From an uncultured Psychrobacter sp. (lineage in GTDB: Bacteria; Pseudomonadota; Gammaproteobacteria; Pseudomonadales; Moraxellaceae), in the NCBI GenBank assembly GCA_947489525.1, contig CANLDW010000005.1:145804-209803 (forward strand): a DNA stretch of 64,000 nucleotides, read 5' to 3'. Position 1 is the stretch's first letter. Each line of letters begins with the position of its first letter. Below are positions 35,928 to 44,815 of the stretch, in pieces. The notes below the pieces were generated by a model. The model had not been told where the DNA came from. It saw only the letters and a program-made list of their open reading frames with translations, and did no database searches. The position numbers and the translations under genes are program-made.

Positions 35928-36730
35928 TGAGTTACTTTACCAATAAAACAGTTTATATCACCGGCGCGGCATCGGGTATTGGGCTTGAAACGGCTAAACA
36001 GCTTATTAAACAGGGGACTCATCTGGTGTTGTTTGACGTTCAGTCCTTTGATGAGGTGTTGTCTGATCTGCAAGCGTTAAATAGCAAGGACGCCTCAATA
36101 GATACTTATGAGCTTGATGTCACTGATGCGCAGATGGTGACAGCACAAATCGCTGCCGCCGCTGATAACAAATCGCCGGATATCTTAATGCATTTTGTCG
36201 GTATCACTGGACCTTGGACGTTCGACGAGATGAGTCAAGAGCAGTTCGAGCGCGTCCTCAATATCAATCTGTTTGGCACGCGTAATGTGCTAGCAGCGGT
36301 ACGTCCGTTTTTATCGCGCGGTGATCAAGTCATGGTGACCGCGTCGATGGCGTCCTTTACAGGCAGCTATGGTTATAGCTCCTATAGCGCCTCTAAATTT
36401 GCGATTTGGGGTATGATGCAATCGATTAATTATGAGTGGCAGCCCTTAGGCATTGATATTACTGTCTTTGCCCCGCCACCGATTGATACGCCCTTAACCC
36501 AAGCTGAAGTTGGGGTTATGGCAGAAGCTGGCGTCGGTATGAAAAAGCTGGCAGGCGAGCTCAAAATCGAGGACGCCGTAAAATCTATGCTCAAAGGCGT
36601 TGAAAAGCGTGAGTTCCTCGTGGTACCGGGCGTCATGGCGAACCTCATTAGGATGCAGCTGCGCTTTTTCCCTGTTAGCTGGGTCAACTGGATCGGTAAT
36701 AAAGCCGTTGCACTATCTACAAAAGGTTAA
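35927..36730 (+). CDS. Short-chain dehydrogenase/reductase
   Basis: 267-aa NAD(P)-dependent SDR. It has the cofactor motif TGAASGIG at residues ~11-18, NINLFGT, and the catalytic YSSYSASK with Ser upstream (VTASMAS). The C-terminal ~60 residues (ANLIRMQLRFFPVSWVNW) are hydrophobic/basic, suggesting membrane association as in some lipid-acting SDRs. It is fused by a 1-base overlap to the MBL-like gene and followed by a terminator at 36753-36783. Confidence 0.9.
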   Translation: MSYFTNKTVYITGAASGIGLETAKQLIKQGTHLVLFDVQSFDEVLSDLQALNSKDASIDTYELDVTDAQMVTAQIAAAADNKSPDILMHFVGITGPWTFDEMSQEQFERVLNINLFGTRNVLAAVRPFLSRGDQVMVTASMASFTGSYGYSSYSASKFAIWGMMQSINYEWQPLGIDITVFAPPPIDTPLTQAEVGVMAEAGVGMKKLAGELKIEDAVKSMLKGVEKREFLVVPGVMANLIRMQLRFFPVSWVNWIGNKAVALSTKG

Positions 36731-36752
36731 GCCTTATTACTAATAATACCCA

Positions 36753-36783
36753 AACAGCCGAACAAGTTGCTCGGCTGTTTTTT
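36753..36783 (+). terminator. Terminator after MBL/SDR operon
   Basis: Perfect stem AACAGCCGA / TCGGCTGTT with a 9-base loop followed by TTTT. Confidence 0.9.
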
Positions 36784-36877
36784 AAATAAAGGCTCATGCA
36801 CCCTTCAAAAAAGCCGGTAGCAGTTTGATACGCTCATGCTCAATTATCAGTATCGCAGGTATGTTTACATCAAAACA

Positions 36878-37813
36878 CTACGGCGCTAACGGTCTCATCT
36901 TTATACCGCCCCAAGTCACCAGCGCAACCCCAAGGGCAATTAATGCCCCGCCCAAAACCAGCCCTTCTGGCGGCGCCTCGCTCTGCAAAAATACGGCAAC
37001 GGGCACGGCAACGACGGCGCCCACAGCCCCAAGCAAGCTTAGGAGCACAGGTCCGCCCGTTTGTTGTAATACAAATAATAATAAGAACTGCCCTGCAAAT
37101 AGTAGAGCTTGCACTGTAATTAACATCAAGGCTAAGCCATTAGTTGCTGGTATGGCTAGTGAGAACTGCGGCAGCATCGCCACTAAGCTGAGCATAAGCG
37201 CTGCTGCAATGAGCATACCAGGCGCTAGAGCAATAGGCGAGGCGTCATCAGGCCAGCGCAGCGTGCGATAGATATTACCGATAGCGAGCAATACAGGGCC
37301 ACAGAGCGCAATCAACACCCATATCACGCTGGCATCAGGCGCTGAAAACTTACGCGCTGCAAGCACCCCTGCCCCAATGAGCGCGGCGAGTACGCCAAGC
37401 GCGCGCAATACGCTAAAGCGTTCAATGTTAAGAAGGAGCGCGCCAAGATAGGTCAGTAGCGGCGGCAAAGCGATAATCAATGCCACAAAGCTTGCGCCAA
37501 CGTGAGGGATCGCTGAGAAAAATACTAAGTTTGCACCAGCCACGCTGACTAGTGCGGCGACAATATAGTACTCAAAGCTGCGCACGCTTGGCGTTAGCAA
37601 TTCGCCACGTTGCCACGCTACTGATAATAAAATAATAGCAGCGCCTGTGATCGACCAGAATAAAAAAGCCAGTGGCGACAGACCAATGTCGCCTGCATGT
37701 TTAGCGATATTGGTAGTCAATCCCAGTAAGCCGCCGCCTGCTAGTAAACAGACAATAGGTATAAGCCAGTGATGCTGTGGATAAGACAAGGTTGATTTTA
37801 TAGGCTTGCTCAT
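36878..37813 (-). CDS. DMT-superfamily (EamA-like) transporter
   Basis: 311-aa inner-membrane protein with ten hydrophobic helices in two EamA-like halves. Recognisable pieces are GGGLLGLTTNIAKHAGDIGLSP near the N-terminus (in part), PHVGASFVALIIALPPLLTYLGALLL and the second-half TGGPVLLSLLGAVGAVVAVPVAVF. The family exports metabolites or amino acids; the substrate is not predictable. Single gene, convergent with the SDR. Confidence 0.87.
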   Translation of the reverse strand: MSKPIKSTLSYPQHHWLIPIVCLLAGGGLLGLTTNIAKHAGDIGLSPLAFLFWSITGAAIILLSVAWQRGELLTPSVRSFEYYIVAALVSVAGANLVFFSAIPHVGASFVALIIALPPLLTYLGALLLNIERFSVLRALGVLAALIGAGVLAARKFSAPDASVIWVLIALCGPVLLAIGNIYRTLRWPDDASPIALAPGMLIAAALMLSLVAMLPQFSLAIPATNGLALMLITVQALLFAGQFLLLFVLQQTGGPVLLSLLGAVGAVVAVPVAVFLQSEAPPEGLVLGGALIALGVALVTWGGIKMRPLAP

Positions 37814-37894
37814 AGGCTACCAGTCAATTGATATACCTTGGTATAGCAAGGCATGTAGACAGCTGCGTTTTGAGGCAACGTAATGGCTCAACTG

Positions 37895-38515
37895 CTACTG
37901 TTTAACCGCTTCAATTTGGATATTGAGATCGACCTTTTCGGTCATACCCAATAACGTATATTTACTTATATCCCACTTTCTGCGGTCAATCGTCGTCGTA
38001 AAATCGCCACCGCAGACCCGCCCCTTAAGGATAGGACTTAGATAACAGTTAAACTTCGTCGCTGTTAACGTCACTGGATGCGTGCGTCCACGTAAGGTCA
38101 AATTGCCATCGACGCGCGTTACCTTGACTCCATCACTACTGTCTGCAAAATGCCATTTAGAGGACTCAAAATAGGCGTTAGGATACTGCGCGACATCGAA
38201 GAACTCATCGCCTTTGAGCGTGATATCAAAGCCCTCATCACCAGTCATTAAGGTATTGGTAGGAATGAGGATCGAGACGCTGCCTGTTCTCGCCTCAGGG
38301 TCGTACTGTAGTTGACCAGTCAGATTATAAAAACCACCCGTATTAGTCGAGGTACCAAAGTGGTCAATAGCAAAGCGTACATTGGCATGCGTGGGATCTA
38401 TCAAATAAGTTTCGGCGTCGCTACTGCCGATACCGACTAGCATCAAAAGTGACACCGCAAACGCTTTACGATACTGACGACTATGCTGACTACTCGTAGT
38501 GTATAAGTGTGCCAT
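37895..38515 (-). CDS. YceI family periplasmic protein (second copy)
   Basis: 206-aa secreted YceI paralog of the protein at 32891-33499. A signal peptide is visible to about residue 34 (KAFAVSLLMLVGIGSSDA). The mature part shows DPTHANVRFAIDHFGTSTNTGG, DEFFDVAQYPNAYFES and GNLTLRGRTHPVTL. It keeps the paired cysteine segments NCYLSP and VCGGDF. The ATG at 38515, with AAGGAT upstream, is preferred over the one at 38566. It lies 72 bases downstream of the RND permease on the same strand, so it may be co-transcribed with the efflux genes. Confidence 0.92.
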   Translation of the reverse strand: MAHLYTTSSQHSRQYRKAFAVSLLMLVGIGSSDAETYLIDPTHANVRFAIDHFGTSTNTGGFYNLTGQLQYDPEARTGSVSILIPTNTLMTGDEGFDITLKGDEFFDVAQYPNAYFESSKWHFADSSDGVKVTRVDGNLTLRGRTHPVTLTATKFNCYLSPILKGRVCGGDFTTTIDRRKWDISKYTLLGMTEKVDLNIQIEAVKQ

Positions 38516-38587
38516 TACAACGATCCTTGTAAAACTAAAACCATAGCACGCTTTAGGCGCGTGCATCGTATAAATACGATTACGCGT

Positions 38588-41500
38588 CTAAATACTACCT
38601 TCTTGTACTTTATCCTCTTGTTTAAGCTCATCGTCAGCCTTGCCATGAGGGATCAACCACTTGGTAAACCAGCCTGATAGATCATCCATCAGCGTATATA
38701 CCACCGGAATCACCACTAAGCTGAGTAGCGTTGAGGTGACCAGGCCCCCAAGTACCGCAGCTGCCATCGGGCGTCTAAAGGTAGGATCCGCCTCGCCCCA
38801 ACCAAAGACGAGCGGCAGCATACCAGCGCCCATTGCAATAGTCGTCATAATAATAGGACGCGCGCGTTTGCGGCACGCATCAATGATCGCCTCAAATCTT
38901 ACCAGTCCATTATTTTGCGCAATAATGGCGTAATCAACGAGTAGAATGGAGTTTTTGGTGGCAATACCCATGAGCATAATAAAACCAATCATAGAGGGCA
39001 TAGATAGGCTACTGTTGGTAATAACCAGACCAACAAAAGCGCCGCCAATTGATAAGGGAAGCGCCATCAAAATAGTAAAGGGCTGCAGCAGCTTACCAAA
39101 GAGCAAAATCAAAACGCCCAATATACAAACAATACCGACGGACATAGCGATAATAAAGCCGCTAAACAGCTCCGCCATGTTCTCCGCCTGACCTTGGTCA
39201 ATCACAGTAATAGAGGTCGGTAGGGTTTGCATCGTTGGCGTGTTTTTGACCGCTTGCACCAGCTCACCAAGCTCACCATTGGCGGGTTGTACGGTAATAC
39301 TAATAGCGCGCTCACGATCTAATCGCTTGATCTGAGCAGGACCGGTGCCAAAACTAAGATCGGCGACTTCGCCGATACGGACGCCTTGCGGGCTACTGCT
39401 CGGTACATACAAGCCCTCCAGCTGATCAACGCTCTCTTTTGCAACATCTGGTAGGCGCACGACAATAGGGATCTGACGCGTGTCTAAGTTAAGCTTAGAT
39501 AAGCGCTGCTCGTAATCACCGACAGTAGCGATACGTAGTGTGTTTGCAATACCTTGCGTTGTCACGCCTTGATCCGCCATCGCTAAGCGATCAGGGGTCA
39601 CGGTCAGCTCTTGACGCGGCAGACTGCGATCGCTTGTGACATCTCCTGCCATCGGCAGCTTACGAATATCAGCCATGATCTGTTGTACGGTCTGCTCTAA
39701 CACCTCAGGGTTGGTACTGGTCAATGAAAAGTTATAACCCGTCTCGCCGCCACTTGATAAGCCAACGGTGAATCGCGCGCCGGGTACTTCTGTGAGTAGC
39801 GTGCTAATCTCGCGCTCAATCTGCTGCTTGGTAATACGCTCAGCGCGCGGCGCAAGGACAATATCAAGACTAGCGATGTTTTCAGCTTTACCACCGCTTG
39901 AACCTGAGTCCATCGCCTCTTGTGCTTCGCCTACTGAGGTAAAGATATGAGTAACCTCAGGCATAGCAAGGATACGCTCGCGTGCCAGTGCCGCCACCCG
40001 CTCAGTGTCCTCAAGCGCCACATCTGGCGTCAGCTCAATAGCAACGCGCGTCTGATCTATGTCGTTATCAGGAATAAAAGCGGTTGGTAATAGTTTAACC
40101 AGCATTAAGGAGGCAACAAAAAGCATCAGCGTTGCGAGCATCGTGATACCACGATGTTTGAGCGTCCACGCGACAACGTTTAAATACCAGTCCATCAGCT
40201 TACTTTGCTTTTCGATGTGTTTTTTCTCAGGTCTTAAGATATAAGCGGCCATCATCGGCGTGATCAAACGGGCGACCAGTAGCGAGGCAAAGATGGCAAT
40301 AGCCGCCGTCCAGCCGAACTGGCGAAAGAACTGCCCCACGACACCGCCCATAAAGGCAGTTGGCAAAAACACCGCGATTAAGGTAAAGGTCGTTGCTACT
40401 ACTGCAAGTCCGATCTCGTCAGCGGCTTCCATAGCTGCTTCATAAGGGGTCTTACCCATACGCAAATGGCGAATGATGTTCTCAACCTCGACAATAGCAT
40501 CATCGACTAAGACTCCAATCACTAAAGATAGCGCTAATAGCGAGATGATGTTTAAGCTAAAATCAAACAGATACATAGCCAAAAACGTCGGAATAACAGA
40601 CAGGGGTAAGGCCACAGCTGCCACAAACGTAGCGCGCACGTTACGCAGGAACAAAAACACTACGACAACGGCTAATATGCCGCCTTCTATTAGCATTCTG
40701 ATCGACGCTTCATAATCCTCGGCGATAGGCGTTGCACGGTCATAGACTTTTTCAACACTGATACTACGCATCTCATCAGTGAGCTGCGCGAGCTCCGCAT
40801 CGACACGTTCCATGACCTCGACTTCACTAGCACCGCGCGAGCGAATAATATTAAAGGCGACTACCGTTTGCCCATCGAGCTTGGCAATAGAGTTTGGATC
40901 CGCTGGACCATCCGTGATCTGCGCCATGCGTCCAAGCGCTTGGGTGTCTCCTGTCGGTACCGTAATCTGTACGTCATTGAGCTCGCGAGCTCGCTCGACC
41001 GCGCCGAGTACACGAATCGTTTGCGTCGTCGTACCGACCTCCGCCTCGCCGCCCGAGCTGTCTTGTTGAATCCCTGCCAGCTGGTCTGATAACTGAGCAA
41101 TGGAGAACTGTAGACCACTGAGCGCGATGGGGTCAGCAGCGACCGTAATTTCACGCTCCAAACCACCGATACGACTGATCGTACTGACGCCTGGAATATC
41201 GGATAAGCGTTTAGTGATCGTATCATCAACGAACCACGACAGATCTTCGACGCTCATATTGTCAGCGGCGACCGAATACGTCACGACGGGGAAGCCAGCG
41301 GTTGAGACCTTAGTAATAATAGGGTCGTTAGCGGCTGCAGGTAGATCGCCGCGCACCTCGCCTACCGCTGAGCGCACATCATCGACTGCTTCTTGAATGT
41401 CTTTTTCGAGCACAAACTCAGTCGCAATAGTCGCCACGCCCGTTTGTAGCGTCGTGCGAATGTGCTTAACCCCCTCGATGCTGGTGATTCTGTTTTCAAT

Positions 41501-41704
41501 CTTTTTGGCGATATCGTTTTCAAGCTGGGTGGGCGCCGCACCTGGCAGCGTGACAGTAACCACGACAGCGGGCAAGTCAATATCAGGGAACTGCTGCACT
41601 TTCATCTGCATAAAGCCATAAATACCGCCCAGCGTGAGCAGTACAAATAACAAGATAGCAACTAAAGGGTTCCTAATCGAATACGCTGAAACATTTAAAC
41701 TCAT
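38588..41704 (-). CDS. RND-family (HAE1) efflux permease
   Basis: 1038-aa inner-membrane transporter that exports drugs or hydrophobic compounds using the proton gradient. It begins SAYSIRNPLVAILLFVLLTL, and shows twelve-helix RND layout: a first transmembrane segment, large periplasmic loop, helices 2-6 including VLVDDAIVEVENIIRHL (helix 4 acidic residues), a second loop and helices 7-12 with SMPSMIGFIMLMGIATKNSI (partial). It overlaps the adaptor gene by 4 bases. No outer-membrane factor gene is in the operon, so a TolC-like protein encoded elsewhere is presumably used. Confidence 0.94.
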   Translation of the reverse strand: MSLNVSAYSIRNPLVAILLFVLLTLGGIYGFMQMKVQQFPDIDLPAVVVTVTLPGAAPTQLENDIAKKIENRITSIEGVKHIRTTLQTGVATIATEFVLEKDIQEAVDDVRSAVGEVRGDLPAAANDPIITKVSTAGFPVVTYSVAADNMSVEDLSWFVDDTITKRLSDIPGVSTISRIGGLEREITVAADPIALSGLQFSIAQLSDQLAGIQQDSSGGEAEVGTTTQTIRVLGAVERARELNDVQITVPTGDTQALGRMAQITDGPADPNSIAKLDGQTVVAFNIIRSRGASEVEVMERVDAELAQLTDEMRSISVEKVYDRATPIAEDYEASIRMLIEGGILAVVVVFLFLRNVRATFVAAVALPLSVIPTFLAMYLFDFSLNIISLLALSLVIGVLVDDAIVEVENIIRHLRMGKTPYEAAMEAADEIGLAVVATTFTLIAVFLPTAFMGGVVGQFFRQFGWTAAIAIFASLLVARLITPMMAAYILRPEKKHIEKQSKLMDWYLNVVAWTLKHRGITMLATLMLFVASLMLVKLLPTAFIPDNDIDQTRVAIELTPDVALEDTERVAALARERILAMPEVTHIFTSVGEAQEAMDSGSSGGKAENIASLDIVLAPRAERITKQQIEREISTLLTEVPGARFTVGLSSGGETGYNFSLTSTNPEVLEQTVQQIMADIRKLPMAGDVTSDRSLPRQELTVTPDRLAMADQGVTTQGIANTLRIATVGDYEQRLSKLNLDTRQIPIVVRLPDVAKESVDQLEGLYVPSSSPQGVRIGEVADLSFGTGPAQIKRLDRERAISITVQPANGELGELVQAVKNTPTMQTLPTSITVIDQGQAENMAELFSGFIIAMSVGIVCILGVLILLFGKLLQPFTILMALPLSIGGAFVGLVITNSSLSMPSMIGFIMLMGIATKNSILLVDYAIIAQNNGLVRFEAIIDACRKRARPIIMTTIAMGAGMLPLVFGWGEADPTFRRPMAAAVLGGLVTSTLLSLVVIPVVYTLMDDLSGWFTKWLIPHGKADDELKQEDKVQEGSI

Positions 41705-42984
41705 GAGCGTGCCTGCGCAGTAGGATTAGCAGTGCTACTATTGTTGATGACATCATCAACAATACGCACCAGATCGCCCTCATTTAAAAAGCTGCCGCCC
41801 TGTTTGACCAAACGAGTCTCAGGATCGAGTGGCTCTGCTACTGCCACATTGTCACCGAGCCGCTCACCAAGCGTCACGCGCTGCTGTTTAACGCGTCCGG
41901 TCATAATGCCATTCTGCGTACTGATGTTATCAACTAGCATGATGTAGTCGTAACCATCGTTACTGACCACCGCGCTGTTAGGAATCGTCTGTGTACTGCT
42001 GCTACCGAGTAAAAACTCGCCCGTCTGATACATACCCACTCTAGCAGCAGGATTAGAATTGAGACGGGCGTAGACAGTAATCTGGCGATTGTTTGCAGCA
42101 GTTGGCGCGATACGGCTCACTTGTCCCATAACGCTTTGCTCATTAGGTAAGCTGACCTTGACAGGTGTACCAACACTGACGTCGCTTACCAGCTTTGGAT
42201 CGATATCCGCTTGCCACTCAAGCACGCCGTTTTCAATAATAGTAAATAAAGGCTCGCCGCCTGCTACCATACCAACTTCAGCCATTTTTGCACTGATAAT
42301 TCCGCTAACGGGCGCAGTCACTGTTGCATTTTTAAGCGTTAAGCGCTGATTGTCGAGCCTAGCTTTTGAGGCTTGCAAGGAGGCCTCAGCGCGCAGCTTA
42401 GAGGTGCGGTAGCGATCCGCTTCTTGGCGACTGATCGCATCAATATCGAGCAGTGGTAGTACGCGCGCTGCATCTGCGCTCGCATTTGCCAAAGTCGCCT
42501 CGGCCTCAGCGACATCCGCCTCAGCTTGCAGGACTTGCTGCTCCATGGCATCCGTATCAAATACGGCAAGTACTTGGCCTTTGCTGACTCGGTCACCTTC
42601 TTCGACCAGAACGCGCTCAATAGCGACACCACTGACTTTTGAGCTAACATTAGCAGTATCTTTGGCGCTAATAGTACCGTCGGCTATCAAAGTATTACCA
42701 ATATCTGCTTGATTGGGCGTTACGGTCTCAACGGACAGCACCGCTTGTTCACTGGCACCACTATCGGATACAGAGTCTGTATTTGGGACAGCTGTTGTCG
42801 CCACTTCATCAGTATCGCTCCCCCAGTACCTGCCCAACAAGACACCTGCTACGAGCACAGCGATAAGTACCGGCCACAACCAAGGTGGCATCTTTGCACT
42901 AGCTTTCTTGTCTGGTTGGCGATAAGGAGGGGCGGTGTCTGATGGCTGAGCATTAGACGGATTGGGATCTTGAATATCACTCAT
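41701..42984 (-). CDS. RND efflux periplasmic adaptor subunit
   Basis: 427-aa membrane-fusion protein. After a ~30-residue Pro/Asp-rich cytoplasmic leader comes a single hydrophobic anchor (WPVLIAVLVAGVLLGRYWG). The lipoyl half-motif VSSKVSGVAIERVLVEEGDR, a coiled-coil hairpin (~residues 125-195), the second lipoyl piece VTAPVSGIISAKMAEVGMV and beta-barrel domain follow. It bridges the permease at 38588-41704 to an outer-membrane channel. First gene of the operon; its stop overlaps the permease start (ATGA). Confidence 0.93.
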   Translation of the reverse strand: MSDIQDPNPSNAQPSDTAPPYRQPDKKASAKMPPWLWPVLIAVLVAGVLLGRYWGSDTDEVATTAVPNTDSVSDSGASEQAVLSVETVTPNQADIGNTLIADGTISAKDTANVSSKVSGVAIERVLVEEGDRVSKGQVLAVFDTDAMEQQVLQAEADVAEAEATLANASADAARVLPLLDIDAISRQEADRYRTSKLRAEASLQASKARLDNQRLTLKNATVTAPVSGIISAKMAEVGMVAGGEPLFTIIENGVLEWQADIDPKLVSDVSVGTPVKVSLPNEQSVMGQVSRIAPTAANNRQITVYARLNSNPAARVGMYQTGEFLLGSSSTQTIPNSAVVSNDGYDYIMLVDNISTQNGIMTGRVKQQRVTLGERLGDNVAVAEPLDPETRLVKQGGSFLNEGDLVRIVDDVINNSSTANPTAQARS

Positions 42985-43185
42985 GATACGTCTCTATAGA
43001 TGCAGATAATAATAATGACTACGATACCTTATACTAGCTTGCACTAACTTGCACGGACTTGATGCCGTAGCGAATGCACTCTTTACTTTAAATGAGATTG
43101 CTTACAACTGACAGGCGTTTTTGCAGCCTGCTGCGTCCTACTACTATATAAGTCGTTTTTAATAATAAGAAATCTGACATATTAA

Positions 43186-43217
43186 AAAACGTACATCGAT
43201 AAAAATGTACGTTTTGA
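43186..43217 (-). terminator. Terminator of the ompW gene
   Basis: AAAACGTACAT / ATGTACGTTTT stem with an 8-base loop; on the minus strand a run of six Ts follows. It is 50 bases past the ompW stop. Confidence 0.85.
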
Positions 43218-43266
43218 TTTGTTTGTATCTCACTTATCTTTCATTAGCACAGTATGTCATAACGTA

Positions 43267-44355
43267 CTAAAAACGATAGCCTACACCTAGATAAGTAATG
43301 TAGGGGTCGATATCAAGCTTAGACTTTGAGCGTATAAGCTCCTGCCCACTATCGTTTTTGACCGTAATTGTCGTTTCGCTATCCAGCTTTGCATACGATA
43401 GTGAGCCTACGGCAAACCAGTTCTCATCAAAATCGTAAGTCCCGCCAATCGTGATAATAGGTGCCAGTGTACTCTCAGCATCAACATCTACCGTCATATC
43501 ACTACTAGAACTCACATTTTCAAGCGCTGCTCCCGCTCGGCCATCTATAATATTCTGAATCTGATCGCCTGCCCTTTTTAGATCCGCCTCAATACCTGAG
43601 TCCAGATCAATATCATCAAAATAAGCATAGATAGCACCGCCAACAATATAAGGGCGGAACTTATTCACACCGGACTTGCCAAACTGATATTGAATACCAG
43701 CAGCGGGTAACCAAGCGCGGGCGGTAGATGCCACGTCATCTTGCTCCAAATCAGTGATAGGAATGTCGTTAGTAATAGCAAATTCGGACAATATGGCGCC
43801 TGCGCCGCTAGGGGTGACATTGCCTCTGAGCGGCGCTAACACTTCACCTTTACCCGCGATGTCGACTTTGGGCGGTATGCCAGCTTTGACTTCAACTGAC
43901 CAGTTGTCATCAAAATAATAGTTAAATAACAAGCCAACCGTATCAACATCATCGGCTTCAAGACCCGTATTTGGACTTTCCCAGCGCTCCAAACCACTGA
44001 TGTTTGTAACACCTGACAAATCTCCCAATACAGGCACATTGGATAAATCAGTATCGTTACCTAGAGCGCCTAAGACACCATTGATTAAACCTACATTAGG
44101 TTGATTGGGTTCAATCACATCTAATACCGTACCGACACGGACACTACCGTTCTCGGCTACTGTACCATCATCAATCGCTGTAGTGTTTTCAAACTCGTTA
44201 GCATCCCCCTGCGGTGAGGCGTGAAGCCAACCCGCTGAGACAGAAAAGCGCTTAAAGCTACCATCAGTTTTGAAGTAGTCAAAAGCGGCAGAGGCGGATT
44301 GAGTAGCTAGTAGAGGTGCGGCAATAGCACAGGTATAAAAAGCAATAGTTTTCAT
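43267..44355 (-). CDS. OmpW-family outer membrane protein, enlarged
   Basis: 362-aa outer-membrane beta-barrel protein. A signal peptide ends near SASAAFDYF. VSAGWLHASPQGDANEF, LLFNYYFDDNWSVEVKAGIP, PAAGIQYQFGKSGVNKFRPYI (partial) and the C-terminal ITYLGVGYRF ending in aromatic Phe are OmpW features. The family is usually ~210 aa; the extra length comes from long extracellular-type insertions (residues ~40-110 and ~200-320). The ATG at 44355 with AAGGAT upstream is preferred over 44412. Single gene with a terminator at 43186-43217. OmpW forms a narrow hydrophobic channel. Confidence 0.88.
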   Translation of the reverse strand: MKTIAFYTCAIAAPLLATQSASAAFDYFKTDGSFKRFSVSAGWLHASPQGDANEFENTTAIDDGTVAENGSVRVGTVLDVIEPNQPNVGLINGVLGALGNDTDLSNVPVLGDLSGVTNISGLERWESPNTGLEADDVDTVGLLFNYYFDDNWSVEVKAGIPPKVDIAGKGEVLAPLRGNVTPSGAGAILSEFAITNDIPITDLEQDDVASTARAWLPAAGIQYQFGKSGVNKFRPYIVGGAIYAYFDDIDLDSGIEADLKRAGDQIQNIIDGRAGAALENVSSSSDMTVDVDAESTLAPIITIGGTYDFDENWFAVGSLSYAKLDSETTITVKNDSGQELIRSKSKLDIDPYITYLGVGYRF

Positions 44356-44815
44356 AGGACATCCTTGTGTGTAACCTTTGTTAGCGCAAAATAATAAGAC
44401 AGCTCTTATCAATAATTAATGCAAACAAAAGTTGTTTTTATATGATCTGTTAAGCTTCCGACATCCTGTCAAAATCTACGTAAAATAAATACAATATATT
44501 TCTACAAGCTTTCTAAATTGTAAAAAATCAGTTAAAACATACATTTATAGCTACTTTTAGATAAAATCTAAATATGCTAGCCATAAAATGTCATACTCGT
44601 TTTAACATAGCAATGATTAATTAATAAATATTAGTTCATTAATATATGAGCTTTATTTGATATAAAGTTTAAAGAATAACTGGGAGGATAATGTTACAAG
44701 TACTAAAATAAGAACATTTCGCGACCATAACTGCCGAATCTAGCGATAAATAAGAACGTAAGATTACGAGTTACTAGGTCTTAAACATTGGGTTGTTCAG
44801 AGTGATAGAGACGCG
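44356..44815. other. Intergenic region ompW / recG
   Basis: 460 very AT-rich bases between the ompW start and the recG stop. No ORF, RNA or strong hairpin was recognised. It should contain the ompW promoter near its left end. Confidence 0.5.

Noticed and set aside
38661..38933. Plus-strand ORFs opposite the RND permease (several between 38.6 and 41.6 kb)
   Set aside because: All are antisense frames of a long, well-conserved transporter gene.
44691..44711. Six-codon plus-strand ORF after GGGAGG, a possible leader peptide
   Set aside because: No plus-strand gene follows (recG and ompW are both on the minus strand) and no attenuator hairpin is seen.
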